Source of the DNA: Sphingomonas sp. Leaf208
GTDB taxonomy: Bacteria; Pseudomonadota; Alphaproteobacteria; Sphingomonadales; Sphingomonadaceae
Assembly: GCF_001421415.1 (NCBI RefSeq)
Contig: NZ_LMKH01000012.1
Location: 480,597-544,596 of the forward strand
Direction of reading: 5' to 3'
Length of the DNA: 64,000 bases
A program made the translations under genes and the position numbers. The notes under the pieces are model-generated. The model was not told the origin of the DNA, did no database searches, and worked only from the letters and a program-made list of their open reading frames with translations. Shown piece by piece: positions 25,422 through 34,399 of the stretch (its first letter is position 1; each line of letters starts with the position of its first letter).

Positions 25422-27386
25422 ATGATCCAGACCGCGACCCTTTCTCCGACGTCCCCAACCCTGCGAGCGACCACGACGCCACAGGCGGGCAGTGTCGCAG
25501 GCGGTGGGGCGGTCAGTTTCGCGGAGTCCTTTGCGCAGGCCAGCGACGATGCGCCCCCCTCTGCGACGACCGGGGACGTGCCGCCCGATCTCCAATCGCC
25601 GTCCTCTACCCGGCAGGACTGGGTCGCGACCGGCAACGGATTGCCGATCGCGGCTCTTGCCGGCGTCGGCGCGGTCTCGTGGCAGGCCGCGATGACGCCC
25701 CAACCCGTGGCGACCAAGCCGGAAGCGTCACCGGTAATACCGGACGCCGCGCTTCTAACCGCGACGGTCGCGGTGCCGGTTCCCGTACGTCCGGCCCTCA
25801 CCGTCGGGCGGCAGACGCTCGGCGCACGTCCTCCCCGCTCCTCCCGCAGCGACCAAGGCGTGGAAACGGACGATCTGGTACCTACCGAACATTCCGAGCC
25901 GGCCAAGGCGTCTGCTATTGAAGTACCGCGACACGAGGAAGTTACGCAGCCCTTGCTCGTCGCCCCCGCGGTTACCGACATCGCGAGCCCCGAGGTCGTC
26001 GCGTCAGCCACGCCATCTCCTACCCGCTCGAGCCCTGGTGGCGTCGTTGCGGCATCCCCAGAAGCCGCGTTCAAGCCGGCGGCGAACAGGCAAGCGGCTC
26101 GCGGGGCAAAGGATAGTCCCGACCTTCCGAACGGGAATGCCTCGCCGGACGAACCGACTGGGGCCGCGGCCCGCGCCGCACCGAAGCGTTCGGCGAACCT
26201 ACCGTCGAGCGGGAGCGCGGCAATGGCTGAGCCGGTGCCTGCCGTCGCGCCCCGCCCAGCCTTGGCCGACCCGGCCCTGCGTGGCGGGACCCCTCACGAT
26301 CAGGCGCTACCGGATTCGGCGTACCTTCTTGCAAAAATGCACGGCGGCAGTGCAGTCGCGCCGCCGGTCGCGAGCCTGCCGCTGCCCGCGCATGTGGGCG
26401 AGGTTGCCCAGAACACGACGCCCCTTACCCCGCAGGTCCCGGAGTTCGTGAAAGCCGGAAGCACGGCGAAGCCTATGGCGAGGACTTCGGGCCAAGGCGG
26501 CCAGATCACCCAACCGCTCATGGGGGTACTCGCCTCGCCTTCGCCGCCGATCGCTGAGGCGCCCCTCGGTGCGGCCATGACGGAGGTGCAGAGGGTGTCG
26601 CCAGTCCAGATGGGCTCCTCGGTGCCGTTCGCGATGCCGGCGAGTGCTGGATATGGCACGGTGGCAGGTCGCAGTCCGGTGCCGACCGACGCCTCGGCAG
26701 ACGCCGTGCCGATAATGACGGCGGCACCCCCCGTGGTCGGCACGCCGCGCTGGACCGCGACCGAGGCGACGGCGCCGGTCGCGCTTGCGGTGGCGCAGCC
26801 CGGTGCGGTTCAGCCGCAACCCGGCACGGTCGCGTCGGCGGCTCAGGTGTTCGGCGCGGCGATCCAGGTGGCCTCCAAGGCGCGGGACGATACCGAAGCT
26901 AAAACGGGATCGCTCGAGTCCGTGCTCGGCTCGGCTGCCCCTGCACCGCTCGTGCAGAGCGCACCCGCGACGGCGCAGCATGCCGCGCTGGACATGCGGC
27001 AGGAGCGCTGGCCGCACGCGATGATCGAACGCATCGACATGCTCCGCGACGGCGCCAACGCGACCGACACGCGGATCCGCCTGATCCCCGATGCGCTCGG
27101 CGCGATCGACGTGTCGATGAGGAAGGATGGCGACACCGTCCACGTCCACTTCAACGCCGAACAGGCTGCGACGCGGACCTTGCTCGCCGATGCGCAGCCG
27201 CGGCTGGCCGAGCTGGCCGAAGCGCGAGGGCTGAAGCTCGGGCAAGCCATGCTCGGCGATGGCAACACGGGCAGCAACGCCGGTTCCAGCCAGCAGCGCG
27301 CACCGGCAACCACGAACGCCCCGAATCGCGCGACCGCGGCATCCGCCGTGATCGCAGACCCCACCGAAGACACCCGAATCGCTTGA
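25422..27386 (+). CDS. fliK: Hook-length control protein FliK
   Basis: 654 residues from ATG 25422; an in-frame GTG at 25389 abutting the fliJ stop is an alternative. Long Pro/Ala/Thr/Val-rich, low-complexity N-terminal part, as in FliK rulers. The conserved Flg_hook C-domain is near 530-610: TRIRLIPDALGAIDVSMRKD, then VHVHFNAEQAATRTLLADAQ and RLAELAEARGLKLGQAML. It measures hook length and switches export specificity via FlhB. This is long for the family (about 400 in enterobacteria). Confidence 0.92.
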   Translation: MIQTATLSPTSPTLRATTTPQAGSVAGGGAVSFAESFAQASDDAPPSATTGDVPPDLQSPSSTRQDWVATGNGLPIAALAGVGAVSWQAAMTPQPVATKPEASPVIPDAALLTATVAVPVPVRPALTVGRQTLGARPPRSSRSDQGVETDDLVPTEHSEPAKASAIEVPRHEEVTQPLLVAPAVTDIASPEVVASATPSPTRSSPGGVVAASPEAAFKPAANRQAARGAKDSPDLPNGNASPDEPTGAAARAAPKRSANLPSSGSAAMAEPVPAVAPRPALADPALRGGTPHDQALPDSAYLLAKMHGGSAVAPPVASLPLPAHVGEVAQNTTPLTPQVPEFVKAGSTAKPMARTSGQGGQITQPLMGVLASPSPPIAEAPLGAAMTEVQRVSPVQMGSSVPFAMPASAGYGTVAGRSPVPTDASADAVPIMTAAPPVVGTPRWTATEATAPVALAVAQPGAVQPQPGTVASAAQVFGAAIQVASKARDDTEAKTGSLESVLGSAAPAPLVQSAPATAQHAALDMRQERWPHAMIERIDMLRDGANATDTRIRLIPDALGAIDVSMRKDGDTVHVHFNAEQAATRTLLADAQPRLAELAEARGLKLGQAMLGDGNTGSNAGSSQQRAPATTNAPNRATAASAVIADPTEDTRIA

Positions 27387-27402
27387 CCCGAAGGAAGCTA
27401 AC

Positions 27403-28026
27403 ATGAGCGACAAGAAAGATACTGCGGACGCGGCCCCGAAGAAAAAGGGCAAGATGAAGACGATGCTGATCGGCGGCGTCGCGCTGCTGGTGCTCGTTGG
27501 CGGCGGCATCGGTGCGGGCGTCTATGCCAGCAGCGCCGGACTGTTCGGTGGCGGCCACGCCGAGGTCGACGACGGCAGGCCCAAACTCCTCCCCAAGAGC
27601 GAGCAGAAGCATGCTCCCGAGGGCGGCGAAGGCGGCGGTCATGGTGGCGGGGACGCTGCGCCCGAAAACCACGGCATGAAGACCCCGGAAGGGCAGGGGG
27701 GCGACAAATACGCCTCGACCTACTACTCGATGGAGAAGGATTTCATGTCCAATCTCCAGAATTCGGTGCACTTCGTCCAGGTCGGGATCGCGGTGTCGAC
27801 GCCGTATGACGACACCGTCATCACCAACCTGAAAACCAACGATATCGCGGTCCGTTCGGCCATCCTGATGACGCTCGGCGACACCACCGAGGAGCAGGTG
27901 ATGAGCAGCGACGGCAAGCGCCAATTGCAGGTCCGCCTCGCCAAATCGATCAACGATACGCTCAAGCAGAAGGAAGGATTCGGCGGCATCGGTAACGTTT
28001 ACTTTACCAGTTTCGTTGTTCAGTGA
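27403..28026 (+). CDS. fliL: Flagellar basal-body associated protein FliL
   Basis: 207 residues. Short Lys-rich cytoplasmic tail, one membrane segment at about 20-43 (MLIGGVALLVLVGGGIGAGV), a Gly/His-rich linker (GGEGGGHGGGD), then the periplasmic FliL domain (YYSMEKDFMSNLQNS, VQVGIAVSTPYDDTVITNLK) ending VYFTSFVVQ. It supports stator function at the MS ring. GAAGGA lies 9 bases before the ATG. fliM follows after 3 bases. Confidence 0.93.
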   Translation: MSDKKDTADAAPKKKGKMKTMLIGGVALLVLVGGGIGAGVYASSAGLFGGGHAEVDDGRPKLLPKSEQKHAPEGGEGGGHGGGDAAPENHGMKTPEGQGGDKYASTYYSMEKDFMSNLQNSVHFVQVGIAVSTPYDDTVITNLKTNDIAVRSAILMTLGDTTEEQVMSSDGKRQLQVRLAKSINDTLKQKEGFGGIGNVYFTSFVVQ

Positions 28027-28029
28027 GGC

Positions 28030-28992
28030 ATGGTTAACGAGGCCTCAGCAAAGACACGCGAGCGACGCGATCGGGATCGCTCCGGCGCGCCCAAGGACGG
28101 CGTGCTGCATCAGGGCGTGCTTGGCGGGGCCAAGCTCAATCCGTTCGGCGACCTGCATTCGTTGCAGCATCTCTCGGCACGGTTCGCACGCGGTTTGCGC
28201 GGCGTGTTCGAGCCGTTGCTACGCCAGGAGGTCCGCTGCTGGGCCGAGCCGTTGGTGGTCCAGCGCTTCACCGATTACCGCGCCGAGCGCAGCGATGCGC
28301 TGACCGCGTGGCTGCCGCTGATCATGACTCCGGGGATGGCGCAGGCGCTGTGCATCATGGACGGCAAGTTCGTGCTCGAGATGCTCGACATGTTCTTCGG
28401 CGGCACCGGCGCCGCGCCGCACACGTTGCCGACCGAATTCTCGCCCGCCGCCGAGGCGATGGTCGCGCGGATCGGCCAGATGATCGCCGCGCCGCTGAAG
28501 ACCGCGTGGGAGCCAATGGCGCGGTTCGATTTCCTGCCGACGCGCGTCGAGGTGAACCCAGCGATGATCGCCGATCTCGACGGCGAGGACGCGATGATCG
28601 TCACGCGCTTCGGCGTCGCCGCGGGCGCCGCCAAGCCCGTGTTCCTGGACCTCGTCTATCCCGTCTCCGCGCTGAAGCCGCATGCGCCATCGCTGACCGC
28701 GAAGGTCGTCGGCAAGTCGGCCGAGCCCGATCCGGCCTGGCGCACCGAACTAACTCGCGCGGCGATGAATGTGCGCTTCCCGATCCGCTCGGTGCTCGCC
28801 GAGCCGGTCGTCAAGCTGACGATGCTGATGGACCTGAAGCCCGGCGACGTGATCCCGATCACCATCTCGGGCGACGTGCCGGTGATGGTCGGCAACAACC
28901 GCCTCGGCTGCGGCACGGTCGGCACATCGAACGGCTTCGCCGCCATCCAGCTCACCTCGATTACCAGTTTCGACGAAGGATTTGCAGCATGA
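28030..28992 (+). CDS. fliM: Flagellar motor switch protein FliM
   Basis: 320 residues. Middle CheC-like domain with LITPGMAQALCIMDGKFVLE-type sequence (MTPGMAQALCIMDGKFVLEM), FFGGTG, and EFSPAAEAMVARIGQMI. The C-terminal SpoA domain holds LMDLKPGDVIPITISGDVPV. The usual N-terminal CheY-binding peptide (LSQxEIDALL) is not obvious; the N-terminus is basic instead (AKTRERRDRDRSGAPKD). FliM forms the C-ring and sets rotation direction. It overlaps fliN by 4 bases. Confidence 0.96.
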   Translation: MVNEASAKTRERRDRDRSGAPKDGVLHQGVLGGAKLNPFGDLHSLQHLSARFARGLRGVFEPLLRQEVRCWAEPLVVQRFTDYRAERSDALTAWLPLIMTPGMAQALCIMDGKFVLEMLDMFFGGTGAAPHTLPTEFSPAAEAMVARIGQMIAAPLKTAWEPMARFDFLPTRVEVNPAMIADLDGEDAMIVTRFGVAAGAAKPVFLDLVYPVSALKPHAPSLTAKVVGKSAEPDPAWRTELTRAAMNVRFPIRSVLAEPVVKLTMLMDLKPGDVIPITISGDVPVMVGNNRLGCGTVGTSNGFAAIQLTSITSFDEGFAA

Positions 28993-29279
28993 ACGACATG
29001 ACCGGAGGCTTCCCCGTAGATGCTGCCGTTGCCGCCAATTTCCGGCTGCTCCAGGATGTTGATGTCAAGTTGACCGTCGAGATCGGTTCGACCAGCCTGA
29101 CCTTGCGCGAACTGCTCGCGCTCGGCGAAGCCAGCGTGATCGAACTCGATCGCCAAGCGAACGAGCTGCTTGATGTATTCGTCAACGGCACGCTGATCGG
29201 GCGCGGCGAAGTCGTGACGGTCGGCGAGCGCTTCGGCGTGCGGATGACCGAGCTCGTGTCTCCAGACAAGCGCGGCTGA
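28989..29279 (+). CDS. fliN: Flagellar motor switch protein FliN
   Basis: 96 residues from ATG 28989, overlapping the fliM stop. SpoA domain: LQDVDVKLTVEIGSTSLTLR, ELLALGEASVIELDR, NELLDVFVNGTLIGRGEVVT and VGERFGVRMTELV, a full match to FliN. It forms the base of the C-ring and binds FliH. fliO follows 6 bases later. Confidence 0.97.
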   Translation: MNDMTGGFPVDAAVAANFRLLQDVDVKLTVEIGSTSLTLRELLALGEASVIELDRQANELLDVFVNGTLIGRGEVVTVGERFGVRMTELVSPDKRG

Positions 29280-29285
29280 ACCACG

Positions 29286-29540
29286 ATGCTCTGGACCTAT
29301 ATCCTCAAGCTCGTCATCCTGCTCCCGCTGGTGTGCGGGCTGATGTTCGGGTGCCTGTATCTGTGGCGAAAGTTCGAGAGCCGGATCCCGGGCAAGCCGT
29401 CGACGCGGTTGATCGGCGTCAAGGAAACGATGATGATCTCGCCGGGCCTGCGCCTCGCGGTGATCGATTTCGAGGGCCGCCGGCTGCTCGTCTCGGTCGG
29501 TCGCGGCGGCGTGCACCTGATCGACAAGGTCGACGCATGA
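29286..29540 (+). CDS. fliO: Flagellar gate assembly protein FliO
   Basis: 84 residues. One N-terminal membrane segment (ILKLVILLPLVCGLMFGCLYLW) followed by a small basic cytoplasmic domain (VKETMMISPGLRLAVIDFEG, RRLLVSVGRGGVHLIDKV), the FliO pattern. It promotes FliP ring assembly. The stop overlaps the fliP ATG. Confidence 0.9.
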   Translation: MLWTYILKLVILLPLVCGLMFGCLYLWRKFESRIPGKPSTRLIGVKETMMISPGLRLAVIDFEGRRLLVSVGRGGVHLIDKVDA

Positions 29541-30484
29541 GCGCGGTCGCTCGTCCGACGGTTACGCGGAAAGGCTCGGGCCCCGCCCTGTTCGCCGCAT
29601 CGACCGCCAAACCGTTTTCCCGCGTACCCGGGAATCCAGGAGCCACGACCGGTGCGCTGCATAATTTTGCGCCGCGCCCGCGCGCAAACGCATGGCTGTG
29701 GATAGGCCTCGCCGTCCTGCTCGCCCTCTTCCTCGCGATGCCCGCCTTTGCGCAAGGCGTCCCCGCCCCGACCAACCCCGCCGTCGGCGACGCGGTCGAT
29801 CGCGCGCTTGGCCAGCTTGGCGGCCAGGCTGCGGGCAATACCGGCCAGAGCGGCTCGCTGTCGCTGTCGCTGCAAGTCCTCATCATCATGGGGCTGCTCA
29901 CGGTCCTGCCGGGGATCCTGCTGATGATGACCAGCTTCACGCGGATCATCATCGTGCTCGCGATCCTGCGCCAGGCGCTCGGGCTTCAGCAGACACCGCC
30001 GAACCAGGTGCTGCTCGGGCTGTCTCTGTTCCTCAGTTTCTTCATCATGGCGCCGACGATCAGCCAGATCAACACGACCGCGATCCAGCCCTATGCCGCC
30101 GGGCAGCTGGCAGGCACGCAGATGATCACGACGGCGGGCGTCCCGCTGCACGCGTTCATGGTCAAGCAGACGCGGATCAAGGACGTCACTATGTTTGCGC
30201 AGATCGCGAAATCCGGCCCTTACGCGACGCCGACCGACATTCCCTTCTCGGTGCTACTCCCCGCGTTCGTCACGTCCGAGCTGAAGACCGCGTTCCAGAT
30301 CGGCTTCCTAATCTTCCTGCCCTTCATCGTCATCGATCTCGTCGTCGCGACCGTGCTGATGTCGCTCGGCATGGCGATGCTGAGCCCGACGATCATCTCG
30401 ATGCCGTTCAAGCTCCTCCTGTTCGTGCTGGTCGACGGCTGGGCGCTGACGATGGGCAGCCTCGCCAACTCGTTCGCGACCTGA
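29537..30484 (+). CDS. fliP: Flagellar export gate protein FliP with unusual N-terminal extension
   Basis: 315 residues, longer than the usual ~245. ATG 29537 overlaps the fliO stop and is the only usual start codon before the core. Residues 1-55 (including FSRVPGNPGATT) have no FliP counterpart and come before the cleavable leader (AWLWIGLAVLLALFLAMPAFA). The core carries LIIMGLLTVLPGILLMMTSF, TRIIIVLAILRQALGLQQTP, PPNQVLLGLSLFLSFFIMAP, and the C-terminal LLLFVLVDGWALTMGSLANS. It forms the FliPQR export gate. Confidence 0.96.
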   Translation: MSAVARPTVTRKGSGPALFAASTAKPFSRVPGNPGATTGALHNFAPRPRANAWLWIGLAVLLALFLAMPAFAQGVPAPTNPAVGDAVDRALGQLGGQAAGNTGQSGSLSLSLQVLIIMGLLTVLPGILLMMTSFTRIIIVLAILRQALGLQQTPPNQVLLGLSLFLSFFIMAPTISQINTTAIQPYAAGQLAGTQMITTAGVPLHAFMVKQTRIKDVTMFAQIAKSGPYATPTDIPFSVLLPAFVTSELKTAFQIGFLIFLPFIVIDLVVATVLMSLGMAMLSPTIISMPFKLLLFVLVDGWALTMGSLANSFAT

Positions 30485-30488
30485 GAGC

Positions 30489-30758
30489 ATGGACGCGCAA
30501 TATTTCCTGACCGTCGCGAACCAGACGATGTGGGTGCTGGCGCTCGCCAGCGCGCCGATCCTGATCCCGGCGCTGCTGGCGGGGCTGATCCTGGGGATGA
30601 TCCAGGCGGCGACGTCGATCAACGAGCAGACATTGTCGTTCGTGCCCAAGCTGGTCGTGGTTGCGGTGTCGATCCTGATCTTCGGGAGCCTGATCCTGGG
30701 GCTGCTGAGCGATTTCACGATCGGGATCTTCGAGCGTATTCCGGATCTGGTTAAGTGA
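30489..30758 (+). CDS. fliQ: Flagellar export gate protein FliQ
   Basis: 89 residues, two membrane segments (about 12-40 and 52-75). Family blocks: LASAPILIPALLAGLILGMI followed by QAATSINEQTLSFVPKL. It is part of the FliP5Q4R1 gate. It follows fliP after 4 bases and is separated from fliR by a palindromic repeat. Confidence 0.97.
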   Translation: MDAQYFLTVANQTMWVLALASAPILIPALLAGLILGMIQAATSINEQTLSFVPKLVVVAVSILIFGSLILGLLSDFTIGIFERIPDLVK

Positions 30759-30768
30759 GCCACAATTT

Positions 30769-30873
30769 CCGTTCGTCCCGAGTAGACTTCGAGCTCGTCG
30801 AGAAGGCGTATCGAGGGACAGGTACCTCGATACGGGCCCTCGACTTCGCTCGGTCCCAACTCGGCACGAACGG
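30769..30873 (+). repeat. Inverted repeat between fliQ and fliR
   Basis: The outer arms CCGTTCGT (30769-30776) and ACGAACGG (30866-30873) flank an inner GTATCGAGGGA...TCGATACGGGCCCTCGA palindrome. The inner block is shared with the flgI-flgH repeat at 3299-3371. It occupies the whole 123-base gap in an otherwise compact operon and ends 8 bases before the fliR ATG, over its ribosome-binding region. Confidence 0.8.
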
Positions 30874-30881
30874 CAACTGAG

Positions 30882-31655
30882 ATGCTAGGCTTCGGCCTCT
30901 TGATCGAGCCCCAGCTTTGGGCGCTCGTGTTCGTAATGATCCGCATCGGTGCGACGTTCATCGCCGCGCCGGTGTTCGGGTCCGTGTCGGTCCCCCTGAC
31001 CGTACGAGTCACGCTGTCGGGCGCGATTGGGTTCCTCGTGCTTGCCGCCCACCCGATCGTCCCGCCGCAGAACATCTTTGCGGTCTCCACGATCCTCTCC
31101 GCCGCCGCCGAAGCGCTCGTCGGGCTCGCACTCGGCTTCGTGCTCCAGATCGCGTTCGCCGCGCCCGTCATCGCCGCCGAGATCATCGGCGGCGCGATGG
31201 GGCTCGGTTTCGCGTCCTCGATCGATCCGCAAAACGGCAAGTCATCCCCTGCCCTCGGCCAGTTCTTCTCGATCATGCTGACGCTGCTGTTCCTGTCGGT
31301 CGACGGCCACCTGATCCTGATCGACCTGCTCGTAAAAAGCTATGACGTGCTCCCCCCCGGCGCCGCGTGGATCGGCGTCGAGCGGTTGAAGGCGATCGCG
31401 TTCTTCGGTGGCTATGCGTTCCTCGCCGGCCTGCTGCTTGCGCTCCCGGTCGGCTTCCTGCTGCTCTGCCTCAACATCGTCGTCGGCATGCTGAGCCGCG
31501 CCGCGCCCTCCCTCAACCTGTTCGCGGTCGGGCTCCCCGCCAGCCTCGCGGTGGGCGTCGTCACGCTGGCGATCGCGTTCCCGACGATGGGCGACTACAT
31601 GCTCGTCATCGTCCGCGAAGGCATCGCCGCGACCGAAAACCTGGTGCTCGGCTGA
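30882..31655 (+). CDS. fliR: Flagellar export gate protein FliR
   Basis: 257 residues with about six membrane segments. FliR hallmarks: LVFVMIRIGATFIAAPVFGS near the start, VGLALGFVLQIAFAAPVIAA, IGGAMGLGFASSIDPQNGKS and SPALGQFFSIMLTLLFLSVD. It forms the gate with FliP and FliQ. The stop shares one base with the flhB ATG (TGATG). No strong ribosome site is seen because the repeat element abuts the start. Confidence 0.97.
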   Translation: MLGFGLLIEPQLWALVFVMIRIGATFIAAPVFGSVSVPLTVRVTLSGAIGFLVLAAHPIVPPQNIFAVSTILSAAAEALVGLALGFVLQIAFAAPVIAAEIIGGAMGLGFASSIDPQNGKSSPALGQFFSIMLTLLFLSVDGHLILIDLLVKSYDVLPPGAAWIGVERLKAIAFFGGYAFLAGLLLALPVGFLLLCLNIVVGMLSRAAPSLNLFAVGLPASLAVGVVTLAIAFPTMGDYMLVIVREGIAATENLVLG

Positions 31656-32797
31656 TGTCGGAGGATTCGGGCGAAAAGACTGAAGCACCAACCGCAAAGC
31701 GCAAGAAGGATGCGGTCGAAAAGGGCGACATCCTCAAATCGCGCGATTTCGCGACCGCGCTGAGCATGCTCGCCGGCGTCGCGTGGCTGATCTACGCGGG
31801 GCCGACGCTGATCTCGGCGTGCAAGGCGATCATGAGTTCCAGCTTCCAGTTCACCCACGCTGACGTCGAGGATTTCTCCCCCTGGCGCCCGCTGATGGAA
31901 GCCGGCGGCAAGCTCGCGCCATCGCTCATCACGCTATTCATCGTCAGCATCGGCGCCGCGATCCTGAGCCAGGCGGGGCTCGGCTCGCTCGGCTTCAACG
32001 GCGGCCTGCTCGCCCCCAAATACAGCCGCGTCGATCCGGCGGCGGGGCTCAAGCGCATCTTCGGTGCGAACGGCTGGATCGAACTTGGCAAGTCGTTGCT
32101 GAAGGTGATCCTGCTCGGCACGATCGGCGGCTGGATGCTGTGGAACGCCGCGCATTCCACGATAGGGCTCGCCTCGTCCGCGGATCTCAACCAAGCGCTA
32201 TTGACGCTCGGCGGGATCTTCAAGGGCATCCTGATCGCGATGGCGTTCGGGCTGTGTGCGATCGCCGGCATCGACCTGCCGATCCAGATCATCCGCCGCC
32301 TGGGCAAGATGCGGATGTCCAAGCAGGAGGTGAAGGACGAGCACAAGTCGACCGAAGGCAATGGTGAGGCGAAGGGCCAGATGCGCGCCAAGATGCGCGC
32401 GATGGCGAGCGGCGGCCTGCGGAAATCGGTCGCGGAGGCGCATGTCGTGCTGACCAACCCGACGCACTTCGCGGTGGCGCTGCGCTACGATCGCGGCAAG
32501 GACCAGGTGCCGGTGGTGGTCGCCAAGGGACGCGGCGCGACCGCGCTGGCGATCCGCGAACTGGCCGGCGAAGGCCGCGTGCCGATCCTCGAATATCCGA
32601 CGCTCGCCCGCGCGGTCTATTATACGAGCAATGAAGGCCAGGAGGTCCGCGATGACCTCTACACCGCGATCGCGACCGTGCTCGCTTTCGTCTTCGGGCT
32701 GAACGCGGCGGCGGGCGGTACGGCTGGCGGGGTTCAACCCTTCGTCACCGTACCGAAGGATGCGAGGTTCGACGAAAACGGCATGAAGCAGGCCTAA
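31655..32797 (+). CDS. flhB: Flagellar export switch protein FlhB
   Basis: 380 residues from ATG 31655. The N-terminus SEDSGEKTEAPTAKRKKDAV is the family signature, then four membrane segments. The cytoplasmic domain has the autocleavage site NPTH at 268-271 within VVLTNPTHFAVALRYD. FlhB switches export from rod/hook to filament substrates after FliK signals hook completion. Its stop codon forms part of the fliD promoter -35 element. Confidence 0.98.
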   Translation: MSEDSGEKTEAPTAKRKKDAVEKGDILKSRDFATALSMLAGVAWLIYAGPTLISACKAIMSSSFQFTHADVEDFSPWRPLMEAGGKLAPSLITLFIVSIGAAILSQAGLGSLGFNGGLLAPKYSRVDPAAGLKRIFGANGWIELGKSLLKVILLGTIGGWMLWNAAHSTIGLASSADLNQALLTLGGIFKGILIAMAFGLCAIAGIDLPIQIIRRLGKMRMSKQEVKDEHKSTEGNGEAKGQMRAKMRAMASGGLRKSVAEAHVVLTNPTHFAVALRYDRGKDQVPVVVAKGRGATALAIRELAGEGRVPILEYPTLARAVYYTSNEGQEVRDDLYTAIATVLAFVFGLNAAAGGTAGGVQPFVTVPKDARFDENGMKQA

Positions 32798-32821
32798 ACA
32801 TTCGCGCCGCGCAGCCGTTCT
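32795..32821 (+). promoter_or_regulatory. FliA (sigma28) promoter of fliD-fliS
   Basis: TAAA (32795-32798, overlapping the flhB stop codon), exactly 15 bases, then GCCGTTCT (32814-32821). It has the same architecture as the flgM and flagellin sites. It lies 34 bases before the fliD ATG, the same distance as at flgM. Confidence 0.8.
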
Positions 32822-32854
32822 TACAGATGAGCGCGCACGTGCAGGGACTCTACC

Positions 32855-34399
32855 ATGGTAACATCGACCACCAGCACGACGGCCACGCCAACTCCCACAC
32901 CCGCAGCGACTCCCGCCAATGCGCAAAGCGTCGTGAACGCAGCAACGCAATCGCTGCTGGCGTCGTTGAATGCCGGTTCGGGCATCGATACCGGCACGCT
33001 CGTTCCCGCACTGGTCACCGCGCAGTTCGCGACCAAGACCGCCGCTTTGACGGCGAAATCGACTGCGTTGACGTCGCAGATCTCTGGGATCAGTTCGCTG
33101 AAAAGCGCGATCACCACCTTCTCCAGTGCGCTCGATAGCCTGGTGAAGGGCGGCACGCTGCAGACGCAGCCGACCAGTTCGGACATCAGCTCGATTTCCG
33201 CCACGGCGATCAGCGGCGCGAAGGTTTCGACACTGTCGTCGACGATCTCGGTAACCCGCCTCGCTACCGCTCAGGTTGCCGGGACGAAGGTCGCGATCGA
33301 TCGCACCAAGCCGCTGGGATCCGGCAATCTGACGCTTACGGTCGGCACTGCAATCTACACCGATGCAAAAGGCAACAGCGTCAAGGCGGGAGCGGATGGG
33401 GCGATTTGGGCAGGCCTGGATCCAGACGTCAGCAAGCGCACCGCCTTCACGATCACCGTCGGCGCCAACGACACCATGGACATGGTCGCCGCGTCCATCA
33501 ACGCGACGAAGAGCGGCGTCACCGCCTCGGTCGTGTCGGATGGCAAGGGCGGCGCGTTCCTTTCGGTCAAGGGTGCGACGGGCGATGCGCAGGCTTTCAC
33601 GCTGAAGGGTGCCAATTCGAACGCGATCGATGTCGGACCTCCCGGTTCGGGTGCGAGCAACACGCAGCTCAGCAGCAGTGCGCTGAACGCGCAGCTGACG
33701 GTCGATGGCATCCCTGTCGAGCGATCGAGCAACACGATCAGCGATCTGGTCGACGGCGTGAAGCTCCAGTTGAGCACAATATCCAAGGCGCCCGTCACGC
33801 TGTCGAGCACGCCGCCGACCGATGGCCTGACACAGGCGGTCAACGACGTGGTCGAGACTTACAACCAGATCCTCGCGATCATCAACGAACAGACCGACCC
33901 GGTGACCGGCGTGCTGCGCGCCGATCCCGCCGCGGCATCGCTGTTGCGCTCGCTCAAGGCGTTGACGCTCAAGCCGCTGGCGACCGGGGCGGCACCAGGC
34001 GTGCCGACTACGCTTGCCGAGATCGGCGTTGCGACCAACCGCGACGGCACGCTCCGCGTGGATACCGCGCAGCTTGCGAAGCAGATCGGCACCAACCCCG
34101 CCGGGATCGAAGCGATGTTTGCACCCTCGACGAGCAACCCGGCCGGGCTGTCCGTTGTCCTAGGCGCGCTGGCAAAGAATGCGACGAGCACGACCGCCGG
34201 CCTTGGCGCATCGACCGCACGCTACACCGCTGCGCAGAGCGATGTCGCCAAAGAACAGGACAAGATCACCGCGCAAGCCGATCAGATGACGACGCGGCTG
34301 ACCCAGCAATATGCGAGCATGAACTCCCGCGTGTCGGCGTATAAATCGACGCAGACCTTCCTCACCAACCAGATCGCAGCGTGGAACAAGAGCGACTGA
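32855..34399 (+). CDS. fliD: Flagellar filament cap protein FliD (HAP2)
   Basis: 514 residues. After a Thr/Pro/Ala-rich leader, the FliD N-domain has GSGIDTGTLVPALVTAQFAT and a long helix (SQISGISSLKSAITTFSSAL). The middle has flagellin-IN-like sequence. The C-domain has VNDVVETYNQILAIINEQTD and ends YKSTQTFLTNQIAAWNKSD. It caps the filament and assists flagellin folding. It has its own sigma28-type promoter. The stop shares a base with the fliS start. Confidence 0.97.
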   Translation: MVTSTTSTTATPTPTPAATPANAQSVVNAATQSLLASLNAGSGIDTGTLVPALVTAQFATKTAALTAKSTALTSQISGISSLKSAITTFSSALDSLVKGGTLQTQPTSSDISSISATAISGAKVSTLSSTISVTRLATAQVAGTKVAIDRTKPLGSGNLTLTVGTAIYTDAKGNSVKAGADGAIWAGLDPDVSKRTAFTITVGANDTMDMVAASINATKSGVTASVVSDGKGGAFLSVKGATGDAQAFTLKGANSNAIDVGPPGSGASNTQLSSSALNAQLTVDGIPVERSSNTISDLVDGVKLQLSTISKAPVTLSSTPPTDGLTQAVNDVVETYNQILAIINEQTDPVTGVLRADPAAASLLRSLKALTLKPLATGAAPGVPTTLAEIGVATNRDGTLRVDTAQLAKQIGTNPAGIEAMFAPSTSNPAGLSVVLGALAKNATSTTAGLGASTARYTAAQSDVAKEQDKITAQADQMTTRLTQQYASMNSRVSAYKSTQTFLTNQIAAWNKSD

